From assembly GCF_019880545.1 (NCBI RefSeq), contig NZ_JAINVW010000003.1:496001-560000 (forward strand): a stretch of DNA of 64,000 nt, read 5' to 3'. The translations under genes were made by a program, and so were the position numbers. This document shows positions 33,379 to 42,136 of the stretch, in pieces. How positions within the stretch are numbered: position 1 is the stretch's first letter; each line of letters starts with the position of its first letter. A model generated the notes under the pieces. That model had not been told where the DNA came from. It ran no database searches and worked only from the letters and a program-made list of their open reading frames with translations. This stretch comes from Flagellimonas meishanensis (GTDB lineage Bacteria; Bacteroidota; Bacteroidia; Flavobacteriales; Flavobacteriaceae).

Positions 33379-35610
33379 ATGTCAACAAACAATAAAAATC
33401 TTAGTAGAAGAGCCTTTCTTCGGAACTCGTCCTTGGCGGGAGGAGGTATGCTGATAGGCTTTAACCTTTTTCAGGCGTGCAAACCCAAGGTCATTTCGGA
33501 ACCCGCAATTGATTTGGCAAGTTTGGATTACAAGGACTTCAATGCCTTTATCAAAATTGCAGACAATGGAGCGGTGACCATTTTTTCACCCAATCCGGAA
33601 GTAGGGCAGGGGGTCAAGACCTCCATGCCCATGATCGTAGCGGAGGAATTGGACGTGGCATGGAAAAATGTTCATGTGGAACAGGGCATCCTCGACACCG
33701 AAAATTATACCCGTCAGGTTGCCGGGGGAAGCCAGTCCATCCGATTTGGTTGGGATGCCCTTCGCCAGACCGGAGCGGCCGCTAAACAGATGTTGGTCTC
33801 TGCCGCTGCGGCGCGCTGGGGTGTGGACCCATCGGAATGTACCGTCAGTGAGGGTGTCATAACGAATGCCGCCGGTGAGACATTGGGCTATGGTGATGTA
33901 GTGAACGATGCTGCCCAATTGGAAGTTCCAGAAGATATCAAGCTCAAAAGCCCAAAAGATTACAAAATTATAGGTAAAGATGCGGCTAATGTGGATATTG
34001 ATGAAATCATCACAGGCAAGCCACTTTATGGATTGGATTATAAAGAGGAAGGGATGGTTTACGCCGCTGTGGTCCGTCCGCCGGCCTTTGGCCATAAATT
34101 GGTCTCGTATGATGCCACCGAAGCTAAAGCCATGCCCGGCGTAATGGATGTATTCACCATTGGGGAAAAATTACGTGCTTTAAAAGAGGAAGTGCCAAGA
34201 ATCACCAACATTACCAGTGATAGTGATAAAATTGTGGTCATTGCGGGTTCTACATGGGAGGCGTTGAAGGCAAAAGAAGCCATAAAGGTGGAATGGGAAG
34301 AGGCCAGCAAAGCTGAGAGCACTGCGGACCATGACAAGATTCTGATGGACCTTTTGGACGGAAATAAATTTGAGACCCAACGCGCCGATGGCAATGTTAA
34401 AAAAGCCTTTGCCGAAGCGGACCAGATTTTGGAGCGGACCTATGAATCCCCATTCCTGCCCCATAGCTGCATGGAACCCATGAACTTTTTCGCGGCTGTC
34501 ACTGATGAAAAAGTACGGTTGATCGGTCCAATCCAAACACCAGAGGGTACCGCAGGTTTTGTAGCACAAATGCTCGGGCGTGACCCCAAGGACATCCATC
34601 TTGAAATGACCCGTATCGGGGGCGGTTTTGGTAGAAGACTTTATGGGGATTTTGCCATAGAGGCTGCAGAGATTGCCGACAAGGTGAGGAAACCAGTCAA
34701 ATTGGTCTTCTCAAAAGAAGATGATATGGAAGACGGCATTTACAGAATGGCCATAAAGTATCGCATAAAAGCCGGAGTGAAAGATGGAAAAGTTATAGCC
34801 TATCACCTTAAGGAAGCGGCCGTAAACTCCAATATGTACGGTTTGATTCCCAATTTCTTCCCCGCAGGAGCCATCGAAAATTATCAAGTGGACACGGCTT
34901 CCTACAACAGCAACATCACCACTGGGGCTTGGAGAGCACCCTATACCAACTTCTTGGCCTACGCCGAACAAAGTTTCTTTGATGAGCTGGCGGAAATGAT
35001 GGAGGTGGACAAAATTCAATTGCGTTTGGATCTTTTGGACAAAGTAAAACCCGAGGAAGACGAACGCATACAATACTCCCCGGAGCGCATGAAGGAGGTC
35101 ATTCGTGTGGCTGTTGAAAAATCTGGTTGGGGCAAAAAACCCGATAATGTCTACCAAGGATTTGTAAATTATTACTGCCATAATACCCATGTGGCTGAAG
35201 TGGCAGATGTGGAAATAGAAAATGGCGAAGCGGTGGTGAAAAAAATCACCTGTGTTGTGGATTGCGGCATCGTGGTGAATCCGTTAGGGGCCATGAACCA
35301 AATTGAGGGAGGTGTATTGGACGGCGTTGGCCATTCCATGTATGGCGAACTCAGCTTTGAAAACGGCAGGCCCACTGCAACGAACTACGATAAGTATCGC
35401 TTGCTAAGAATGCGGGAAGCACCCGAAGTGGTCACCTACTTTATCGAGAATGAACACTCTCCGACAGGATTGGGCGAACCGACTTTGCCCCCTGCAGGAG
35501 GGGCCATTGCAAACGCATTTAAGGCAGCAACGGGCAATCGGCTTTACAAACAGCCTTTTGCCAACACACCAGAACTGTTAAAAGCACCTGTCAAGGAAAT
35601 TATTGGCTAG
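33379..35610 (+). CDS. Molybdopterin-binding large subunit, xanthine dehydrogenase/IorB family
   Basis: A 743-residue exported subunit. The Tat signal SRRAFLRNSSLAGGGMLIG lies at residues 9-27, followed by a possible lipobox Cys. The molybdenum site is formed by GQGVKTSMP near 76, GGGFGRRLYGDF near 414, GAWRAPYTNF near 516 and the catalytic Glu in GLGEPTLPP near 698. It is expected to hydroxylate an aldehyde or N-heterocycle in the periplasm, using a molybdopterin cytosine dinucleotide cofactor. It is immediately followed by the moaD gene (three bases). Substrate unknown. Confidence 0.92.
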   Translation: MSTNNKNLSRRAFLRNSSLAGGGMLIGFNLFQACKPKVISEPAIDLASLDYKDFNAFIKIADNGAVTIFSPNPEVGQGVKTSMPMIVAEELDVAWKNVHVEQGILDTENYTRQVAGGSQSIRFGWDALRQTGAAAKQMLVSAAAARWGVDPSECTVSEGVITNAAGETLGYGDVVNDAAQLEVPEDIKLKSPKDYKIIGKDAANVDIDEIITGKPLYGLDYKEEGMVYAAVVRPPAFGHKLVSYDATEAKAMPGVMDVFTIGEKLRALKEEVPRITNITSDSDKIVVIAGSTWEALKAKEAIKVEWEEASKAESTADHDKILMDLLDGNKFETQRADGNVKKAFAEADQILERTYESPFLPHSCMEPMNFFAAVTDEKVRLIGPIQTPEGTAGFVAQMLGRDPKDIHLEMTRIGGGFGRRLYGDFAIEAAEIADKVRKPVKLVFSKEDDMEDGIYRMAIKYRIKAGVKDGKVIAYHLKEAAVNSNMYGLIPNFFPAGAIENYQVDTASYNSNITTGAWRAPYTNFLAYAEQSFFDELAEMMEVDKIQLRLDLLDKVKPEEDERIQYSPERMKEVIRVAVEKSGWGKKPDNVYQGFVNYYCHNTHVAEVADVEIENGEAVVKKITCVVDCGIVVNPLGAMNQIEGGVLDGVGHSMYGELSFENGRPTATNYDKYRLLRMREAPEVVTYFIENEHSPTGLGEPTLPPAGGAIANAFKAATGNRLYKQPFANTPELLKAPVKEIIG

Positions 35611-35613
35611 CGT

Positions 35614-35868
35614 ATGACAATTTTATTGTTCGGAATCACAAAGGACATTGTGGGAAGTCCCACACTGTCCTTTCCCACTTCAAGTCTGTCCGGAAAAAGA
35701 ATGCCCAGCACGGTGAAAGAACTGAAGGCCTATTTGGGCAAAACCTATCCGGAACTGAATAAATTAAACGCATTGGCGGTCGCAGTGAACAATTCCTATG
35801 CCGATGATGACCATGTACTCAATTCTTATGACGAAATTGCACTGATTCCCCCCGTGAGTGGCGGATAA
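35614..35868 (+). CDS. moaD: Molybdopterin synthase small subunit-like (MoaD/ThiS)
   Basis: An 84-residue ubiquitin-like protein ending in the essential double Gly (PPVSGG). Its thiocarboxylated C-terminus donates sulfur to molybdopterin in the MPT synthase complex. The core LNALAVAVNNSYADDDHVLNSYDEIALIPPVSGG is typical. It lies three bases after the large-subunit gene and 18 before moaA. The large synthase subunit MoaE is not in the window, so MoaD must use one encoded elsewhere. The MoeB-type activator for this protein is three genes downstream. Confidence 0.9.
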   Translation: MTILLFGITKDIVGSPTLSFPTSSLSGKRMPSTVKELKAYLGKTYPELNKLNALAVAVNNSYADDDHVLNSYDEIALIPPVSGG

Positions 35869-35886
35869 CAAAATTTATAAGACCCT

Positions 35887-36873
35887 ATGTTGATTGACAA
35901 CCACGGTAGAACCATAAATTATTTACGCCTTGCGGTCACGGACCGTTGCAATTTGCGTTGCAATTATTGCATGCCTTCCGAAGGAATCGACTTTGCCAAG
36001 AACGATAACCTACTGACCATTGATGAACTCATTAAGGTTAGCAGGATTTTGGTCGATCAAGGCATTGACAAGATTCGGATTACGGGTGGTGAGCCATTTG
36101 TGCGAAAAGATGTAATGGTGTTGCTAAGGGAACTATCAAAAATGCCAAGGCTGAACGACATTTCCGTCACGACCAATGCTACTTTGATTGGGCCTCACAT
36201 TGATGAGCTTAAGGAATTGGGCATAAAAAACGTAAATGTGAGTCTGGATTCCATAAACCGCGAAACTTTTGAGCGTATTACGCGTCGCAAGCAGTTTGAT
36301 ACGGTCCATAACAATCTTATCCGGCTCATCACCGAAGGTTTTAATGTGCGCATCAATTTTATTGTTCTTGAAGGGCAAAACGAGCAGGACATCATTCCCA
36401 TTTTGGATGTGATGAAACACTACGAAGTTTCTGTCCGTTTTCTGGAAGAAATGCCATTCAATGGTGGGTCAAAGAATTTTGGTTTCATCAAATGGAACTA
36501 TCACGCTATCATTGAGCACATTAGAAAAACCTATCCCGATTTCAAAAAATTGGAATCGCCCAAAACTTCCACTTCGATCAATTACCAGATTGAAGGCCAT
36601 AAGGGCACTTTTGGGGTCATTCCGTCGTTCAGCAGGACCTTTTGCGGCAGTTGCAACAGGCTACGCGTAACGGCCACCGGTGATGTGATCACCTGTCTCT
36701 ATGGAAAGCCAAAGGCAAACCTGAGGGACATTCTTCGAGAAACCAAAAGTGGGGAAAGTGTCTCAAATACCATTATTGATGTAATCGGGAAACGTGCCAA
36801 AACCGGTTTTGAGGCCCAAAAGGAACATGCCAAAACCGTATTCAATAATTCCATGACCTCAATCGGAGGTTGA
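35887..36873 (+). CDS. moaA: GTP 3',8-cyclase (MoaA)
   Basis: A 328-residue radical SAM enzyme, first step of molybdopterin synthesis. The SAM cluster motif CNLRCNYC is near residue 22, with the GGEP motif (RITGGEPFV) near 63; the second [4Fe-4S] cluster uses FCGSCNRLR near 255 and a further CLYGK. A C-terminal GG is present (IGG), needed for activity in E. coli and human MoaA. The partner MoaC, which completes the cyclic pyranopterin, is not in the window. The gene lies between moaD and mobA with short gaps. Confidence 0.95.
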   Translation: MLIDNHGRTINYLRLAVTDRCNLRCNYCMPSEGIDFAKNDNLLTIDELIKVSRILVDQGIDKIRITGGEPFVRKDVMVLLRELSKMPRLNDISVTTNATLIGPHIDELKELGIKNVNVSLDSINRETFERITRRKQFDTVHNNLIRLITEGFNVRINFIVLEGQNEQDIIPILDVMKHYEVSVRFLEEMPFNGGSKNFGFIKWNYHAIIEHIRKTYPDFKKLESPKTSTSINYQIEGHKGTFGVIPSFSRTFCGSCNRLRVTATGDVITCLYGKPKANLRDILRETKSGESVSNTIIDVIGKRAKTGFEAQKEHAKTVFNNSMTSIGG

Positions 36874-36903
36874 TGAATCAACAAAAAAGTGTATTTTAAG
36901 GGA

Positions 36904-37497
36904 ATGGCGGATAACATCCCAAAATTATATGGTCTTGTGCTGGCAGGAGGAAAGAGCACCAGAATGGGGTCCGATAAAAACCTCATTGCCTATCATGGTG
37001 TACCCCACCAAGAATATCTTTATGGTCTTTTGCAAGCAGTATGTGACTCAGTTTTCCTGAGTGTAAGATCACAACAATTGGAATCAATACCTACTGGTTT
37101 TCAAAGCATAGAGGACAACAATGCGCATAAAGGACCCTTTAATGGCATACTGAGTGCCCATGTGCAACATCCGGAAGTGGCCTGGTTCGTGTTGGCCTGT
37201 GACCTTCCTTTGATCGATACAAAAGCCATTCATCAGCTTGCCCGTAGCAGAAACCATGAAAAAATGGCGACCTCCTTTGCTACAAAACAGAGCAAACTTC
37301 CCGAACCACTTATTACCATTTGGGAACCAAAAGGCTTGGAGCGGGCAAAAAAGTATTTGGAAACAGCAGAAAGTTCTTGTCCAAGAAAGTTTTTGATCAA
37401 TTCTGAAATAGAACTGGTTTTTCCATCACGGGATGAAGTGCTCTACAATGCCAATTCCCTTTCCGACTATGAATATGCAAAGTCCATAATTTCCTGA
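36904..37497 (+). CDS. mobA: Molybdenum cofactor guanylyltransferase (MobA)
   Basis: A 197-residue nucleotidyltransferase that attaches GMP to Mo-molybdopterin. The N-terminal GTP-binding loop is GLVLAGGKSTRMGSDKN, and the metal-binding Asp region is VLACDLPLIDT near residue 98. The frame extends to a GTG at 36889, but ATG 36904 places the first beta-strand properly. A MocA-like cytidylyltransferase is also encoded in the run, so the cell can probably make both dinucleotide forms. It lies 30 bases after moaA. Confidence 0.9.
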   Translation: MADNIPKLYGLVLAGGKSTRMGSDKNLIAYHGVPHQEYLYGLLQAVCDSVFLSVRSQQLESIPTGFQSIEDNNAHKGPFNGILSAHVQHPEVAWFVLACDLPLIDTKAIHQLARSRNHEKMATSFATKQSKLPEPLITIWEPKGLERAKKYLETAESSCPRKFLINSEIELVFPSRDEVLYNANSLSDYEYAKSIIS

Positions 37498-37500
37498 GCC

Positions 37501-38565
37501 ATGGATTCCCGATACACCAGACAAATTCAATTGACTGATTTTGGCCCGGATGCCCAAGAAAAGTTGTCCCAAAGTCGGGTTTTGGTGGTGGGCCTCGGGG
37601 GATTGGGACTGCCTGTGCTGCAGTACCTCAACGCCATGGGCGTGGGTACCTTGGGACTAATGGACCAAGACAGGATTGAGCTTCATAATTTACAGCGACA
37701 GGTTCTTTATAGTGAAAAGGATGTCGGTAAACCGAAGTTGGATGTGGCCCATGAAAAATTGATAGGGCAAAACAGCAATACCGCTTTCAAATTGCATGAT
37801 AGTTTTCTTGTCAGGGAAAACGCCATTGAAATAATCCGGGATTATGATGTAGTGGTTGATGCGACAGATAATTTCCCTACCAGATATTTGATCAATGATG
37901 CTTGCGTAATTCTCAACAAGCCCTTCGTTTATGGAGCTTTACATGGATTTGAAGGCCATGTAAGCGTCTTTAATCATGGGGCGGGGCCCACATACCGATG
38001 TCTTTATCCAACGATGCCCTCTTCGGAGGAGATACCAAATTGCAATGAAAATGGGGTTTTGGGGGTATTGCCGGGAATCATCGGAACACTTCAGGCCTTG
38101 GAAACCGTAAAACTGATTAGCGGAGTGGGAGAGGTGCTTTCCGGACAATTGTTGGTTTTTGATGGCTTGCAGCAACGTTTTGCCAAAATTGGCTTCAGCA
38201 CCAATCCAAAAAACAAGGAAATCAAAAATTTACAGGATAAATATCATGATGTGGATTGTCGAGTCATTGATTCCATTAACCCAGAAGATTTCCAATCACT
38301 CAGGGAACAGGAAACAATACAGCTCATCGATGTTCGCACACCTCAAGAATATCAAAAGCATCATTTGGAGGAGGCATTGAACGTTCCTCTGGATACTTTG
38401 GAAGCTTTGCCAAAAATAATAAACCCGGAAAAAGAAGTCTATTTTATCTGTCAATCTGGAAAGCGAAGCGAAATGGCCATACGACGGATCCAGGACTCAT
38501 ATGCACATATAAAACTGGTAAGCGTAGTTGGAGGGATGGACCAAATAAAAGCTACATGTCCATAG
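37501..38565 (+). CDS. moeB: MoeB/ThiF adenylyltransferase fused to a rhodanese domain
   Basis: A 354-residue protein. The N-terminal E1-like domain (about 1-240) binds ATP through GLGGLGLPVLQYL near residue 31 and the DNFPTRY region near 125, and adenylates the C-terminal Gly of MoaD. The C-terminal rhodanese domain (about 255-354) has the active-site loop FICQSGKRSEMA with catalytic Cys near 325, which can supply persulfide sulfur. The fusion resembles eukaryotic MOCS3. It overlaps the next gene, a TauE/SafE permease, by ten bases. Confidence 0.92.
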   Translation: MDSRYTRQIQLTDFGPDAQEKLSQSRVLVVGLGGLGLPVLQYLNAMGVGTLGLMDQDRIELHNLQRQVLYSEKDVGKPKLDVAHEKLIGQNSNTAFKLHDSFLVRENAIEIIRDYDVVVDATDNFPTRYLINDACVILNKPFVYGALHGFEGHVSVFNHGAGPTYRCLYPTMPSSEEIPNCNENGVLGVLPGIIGTLQALETVKLISGVGEVLSGQLLVFDGLQQRFAKIGFSTNPKNKEIKNLQDKYHDVDCRVIDSINPEDFQSLREQETIQLIDVRTPQEYQKHHLEEALNVPLDTLEALPKIINPEKEVYFICQSGKRSEMAIRRIQDSYAHIKLVSVVGGMDQIKATCP

Positions 38566-39338
38566 CTTTGCTTGATTTGATCTTGGTTGCCCTTGTATTT
38601 TTTGTCGTGGCCACCCTATATTCATCCGTGGGATTTGGGGGAGGTTCCAGCTATCTGGCCATATTGACCTTGGTCCTCGTAAGTTTTTTTGCGATTAGAA
38701 CCACGGCCTTACTGTGCAATTTGACAGTGGTATTGGGCAGTTGCTACTTATATTACCAAAGCGGCCATCTCCAGATTAAAAAGTTTCTTCCCTTTATCGT
38801 CACCAGTATACCGTTGGCCTTTTTGGGCGCAGCCTTCCGTTTGGAAGAAAAGGTGTTTTTCATTATTCTGGCCATTGCATTGATAATTTCCTCATTGGCC
38901 TTGATAGTTCAGACCCTGTCATTGAAACCAAACTGGCAGGCAAAAAAGTACCCTGTCTATGCACCATACGTATTGGGTGCGGGCATCGGCTTTCTATCGG
39001 GTCTGGTGGGCATCGGAGGAGGCATTTTTCTGGCTCCGGTCCTAAATCACCTCAAATGGGACAAACCGATAGTGATTGCATCCTTGGCCAGTTTTTTTAT
39101 CTTGGTAAACTCCATTTCCGGCATCACAGGTCTTATCGCCAGCGACTCCTTTGAAGTATTCTGGCCAGAGATTGTGGTACTGTTGTTGGCCGTATTATTA
39201 GGGGGTCAGCTTGGGGTGCGCATAAGCCTTGGCAGACTTTCGGCAAAACGAATTAGAATGCTTACCGCAATATTGGTTTTGTTCGTTGGAATCCGAGTTT
39301 TGCTGAAAAATGGTCTTGAACTTAATTTTTTCTCATGA
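38556..39338 (+). CDS. TauE/SafE-family permease
   Basis: A 260-residue membrane protein with about eight helices and the family pattern YSSVGFGGGSSYLAIL near residue 23 and its repeat GLVGIGGGIFLAPVL near 149, as expected for this internally duplicated family. Members export sulfite or sulfoacetate or move other oxyanions. It overlaps moeB by ten bases and moeA by four, so it is translationally embedded in the molybdenum run. No ModABC molybdate transporter is visible, so it might move an oxyanion relevant here, or relieve a sulfur by-product. Both are inferences. Confidence 0.87.
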   Translation: MSIALLDLILVALVFFVVATLYSSVGFGGGSSYLAILTLVLVSFFAIRTTALLCNLTVVLGSCYLYYQSGHLQIKKFLPFIVTSIPLAFLGAAFRLEEKVFFIILAIALIISSLALIVQTLSLKPNWQAKKYPVYAPYVLGAGIGFLSGLVGIGGGIFLAPVLNHLKWDKPIVIASLASFFILVNSISGITGLIASDSFEVFWPEIVVLLLAVLLGGQLGVRISLGRLSAKRIRMLTAILVLFVGIRVLLKNGLELNFFS

Positions 39339-40531
39339 TTTCTTATGATGAAGCCTTACATATTGTCCTGGACCAAGCCCAAAACTATGGGGCGGAAGAG
39401 GTAGCCCTGTCCGAATCACTGGGCAGGATTTTGGCTGAAACAATCGTATCGGACCGTGATTTTCCGCCTTTCAATAGAGCTACCAAAGATGGTATTGCCA
39501 TTCGGTTCGATGATTATGAATCTCCCCAAACCCAGTTCAAAACAATGGGAACGGCCCAAGCTGGAAGCCCACAATTAATACTAGATCAAGGAGCTGTCTG
39601 CATTGAGATTATGACAGGGGCCATAATACCCAAAGATTCAGATACGGTGATCATGTACGAGCATCTCCATAAAACAGATGGCGGTTTTACCGTTCAAAAA
39701 CACATTCAAAAAGGACAGAACATCCATTATCAGGCCAGCGATGTATCTAAAAATGAACCTTTGCTCTACCCAGGTACTTTACTTGATCCTGCTGAAATAG
39801 GGATATTGGCTTCTGTGGGCAAGTCAAGGGTGTTCGTGCAAAAATTGCCCAAAGTGGCCGTCGTTGCCACAGGCAATGAATTGGTGGAGGTTGATGACAC
39901 TCCTGCGCCGTTTCAAATACGAAAATCCAACTCGCACACGCTTGTCACCCTTCTCAAAACGATTGGCATCGCTGCGGAGTCGTTTCATTTTATGGATGAG
40001 TCGTCAACATTAAAGAAAAATCTGGACAATCTACTGGGCCAATACGATACACTGATTTTGAGTGGGGGCGTCTCCAAAGGAAAGTATGACTTTCTGCCAG
40101 GGACTTTTTCAGCTTTGGGAGTTGAAAAACTTTTTCACGGGGTACTCCAGCGACCTGGAAAACCCTTTTGGTTCGGAAAGCACAGCGATAGCCAAACATT
40201 GATATTTTCATTTCCTGGAAATCCAGTCTCAACATTTGTCAATTACCATCTCTATTTTGTGCCTTGGCTTAACAAAACTTTGGGAAGGAAAACAGAACGA
40301 TTTACTGTACTTTTAGAAGAACCTATCGAAAACACAACGGATTTGACACTCTTCAAAGGCGTCACTGTAAAGGAAAGAAACGGAACTCTATATGCAGCTA
40401 GCTTATCCACAACAGGCTCTGGGGATCTCTTGGGCCTGTCCAAAGCGGATGGTTTCATCCAATTGAACCCAAAAGACACCTTGAAAGCCGGTGAAGTGGT
40501 TCCAATTTTGGTCACAAGACGAATTATCTGA
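39335..40531 (+). CDS. moeA: Molybdopterin molybdenumtransferase (MoeA)
   Basis: A 398-residue protein that inserts molybdate into adenylated molybdopterin. Recognised from DRDFPPFNRATKDGIAIRF near residue 46, ICIEIMTGAIIPKDSDTVI near 89, PKVAVVATGNELVEV near 174 and LSGGVSKGKYDFLP near 239, then a C-terminal beta-barrel domain. It starts within the TauE/SafE stop (ATGA overlap). The adenylating partner MogA/MoaB is not encoded in the window. XdhC-like insertion gene follows three bases later. Confidence 0.94.
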   Translation: MISYDEALHIVLDQAQNYGAEEVALSESLGRILAETIVSDRDFPPFNRATKDGIAIRFDDYESPQTQFKTMGTAQAGSPQLILDQGAVCIEIMTGAIIPKDSDTVIMYEHLHKTDGGFTVQKHIQKGQNIHYQASDVSKNEPLLYPGTLLDPAEIGILASVGKSRVFVQKLPKVAVVATGNELVEVDDTPAPFQIRKSNSHTLVTLLKTIGIAAESFHFMDESSTLKKNLDNLLGQYDTLILSGGVSKGKYDFLPGTFSALGVEKLFHGVLQRPGKPFWFGKHSDSQTLIFSFPGNPVSTFVNYHLYFVPWLNKTLGRKTERFTVLLEEPIENTTDLTLFKGVTVKERNGTLYAASLSTTGSGDLLGLSKADGFIQLNPKDTLKAGEVVPILVTRRII

Positions 40532-40534
40532 GAC

Positions 40535-41542
40535 ATGACACACGAAGTAAAGGCCTTATTTCAAGCATACGAAAAAAGAGGAAAGACCGAAACAACCGTT
40601 TTGGCCACAGTGGTTGCCCTTGATGGCTCCTCATACCGAAGACCAGGGGTGCGAATGCTTATTTTTGAAAATGGGGACATGGTGGGCGCTGTAAGTGGCG
40701 GATGTGTTGAGAAGGAAGTGTTGAGACAGGCGCAGTCTGTTTTTTCCAGCGGAATTCCAAAAGTAATGGTGTATGATGGACGTTATCGGCTGGGGTGTGA
40801 GGGCGTTCTTTACATTCTTATTGAACCATTCAGGCCAGGGGAAGATTTTTTGGATGCTTTTTGGAAAGTGTTGGAACATAGAAAGAAATTTTCCATACGT
40901 TCGGTCTATACAAAAGATCAAAGTGAAAACCTCAACTATAGGAGTTACTTCAAGCTTAGCAACAAAGATTATCCCTTAGCTCAGGGGTGGAAGGAGGACC
41001 AAATTAACCTGTCACATTTTGAACAAGAAATGCGCCCCTGTTTTCAGTTGATGATCATTGGGTCGGAGCATGATGCAGTGCAGCTGTGCCAATTCGCCTC
41101 ATTGGCGGGTTGGGAGGTCACTGTAGTAGCCAATGTGAAGGAAGAAAAAACCAAAAACGACTTCCCAAGAGCACACAAGTTGTTGCAGGTGGACCCAGAA
41201 CACTTCCAACCCGAAGTGGATAAGCAAACCGCCGTGATGATCATGACCCATAGTTTTGTAAAGGACCTACAGTTTTTGATTGCCCTGAAGGGCATTGAAA
41301 TTGACTACATTGGACTTCTCGGACCCTTCAAACGTCGGGAAAAATTGTTTGAAGAGCTCTTGGAACGATGCCCAGAAATTTCCGAGGATTTTTTGGAACG
41401 TGTCCACGGCCCTGCAGGAATAGACATTGGGGCAGAAACCCCGCAAGAAATAGCCATTTCCATTCTTTCAGAAATCCTGGCCGTGCGTAATGCAAAGGAA
41501 CCCTTGCCATTAAAGGACAAGATGGGTAAAATACACACCTAG
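40535..41542 (+). CDS. XdhC/CoxI-family molybdenum cofactor insertion protein
   Basis: A 335-residue protein of the XdhC family, which binds the finished cofactor, helps its sulfuration and delivers it to the enzyme. The N-terminal XdhC_CoxI domain has SSYRRPGVRMLIFENG near residue 31 and VSGGCVEKEVLRQA near 53; the C-terminal Rossmann domain starts FQLMIIGSEHDAVQLCQFA near 169 and has THSFVKD and GLLGPFKRREKL. A mocA-like gene follows after three bases. Both match a molybdenum hydroxylase with a cytosine dinucleotide cofactor. Confidence 0.9.
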   Translation: MTHEVKALFQAYEKRGKTETTVLATVVALDGSSYRRPGVRMLIFENGDMVGAVSGGCVEKEVLRQAQSVFSSGIPKVMVYDGRYRLGCEGVLYILIEPFRPGEDFLDAFWKVLEHRKKFSIRSVYTKDQSENLNYRSYFKLSNKDYPLAQGWKEDQINLSHFEQEMRPCFQLMIIGSEHDAVQLCQFASLAGWEVTVVANVKEEKTKNDFPRAHKLLQVDPEHFQPEVDKQTAVMIMTHSFVKDLQFLIALKGIEIDYIGLLGPFKRREKLFEELLERCPEISEDFLERVHGPAGIDIGAETPQEIAISILSEILAVRNAKEPLPLKDKMGKIHT

Positions 41543-41545
41543 TCC

Positions 41546-42130
41546 ATGTCCATAGCAGTACTAATACTCGCCGCAGGTGCCTCAACAAGAATGAAAGGCA
41601 AAATAAAGCAATTGCTCCCCTGGGGAAGTTCCACACTTTTGGGGCATGCCATTGAACAAGCCAAAACAGTAAGTGACCATTGCCACGTTGTATTAGGTTC
41701 CAATTTGGATATAATTGCTAGACAGGTTCCTTCCCATATAAAAATTGTGTACAATCCCAATTGGCAAAGTGGCCTGGGAAGTTCCATATCCACTGGTGTT
41801 TCATCCATAAAGGAACAAGAAGACCTTCAGGGTGTCTTGATTATGTTGGCGGACCAGCCTTTTTTGGACGCACCATTTCTAAAAGAAATGAAGGAAACTT
41901 TTATCCAGGAGCGATATACCATTGTGGCAACTTCCTATGGAGACAAACTAGGGGTGCCGGCCATTTTTGATAAAACTCTTTTCCCCGAATTGCTCATGCT
42001 CAATAAGGATTTTGGTGCACAACAGATTATCTTGGAACAGCAAAAGTATGCTGTCGGGATTGAGTCCAACGGCAGACAAGTAGATATTGACACTATGGAA
42101 AAGTATAATCAACTAATTGAAAACAAGTAA
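41546..42130 (+). CDS. MocA-like molybdenum cofactor cytidylyltransferase
   Basis: A 194-residue nucleotidyltransferase. The loop LILAAGASTRMKGKIKQLLP at residues 6-25 is the MocA-type signature for CTP, and VLIMLADQPFLDAPFL near 91 has the metal-binding Asp. It converts Mo-molybdopterin to its cytosine dinucleotide, the form used by xanthine dehydrogenase-family enzymes such as the one encoded at the start of this run. It is three bases after the xdhC-like gene and six before the amidohydrolase gene. Confidence 0.88.
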   Translation: MSIAVLILAAGASTRMKGKIKQLLPWGSSTLLGHAIEQAKTVSDHCHVVLGSNLDIIARQVPSHIKIVYNPNWQSGLGSSISTGVSSIKEQEDLQGVLIMLADQPFLDAPFLKEMKETFIQERYTIVATSYGDKLGVPAIFDKTLFPELLMLNKDFGAQQIILEQQKYAVGIESNGRQVDIDTMEKYNQLIENK

Positions 42131-42136
42131 ATTAAA

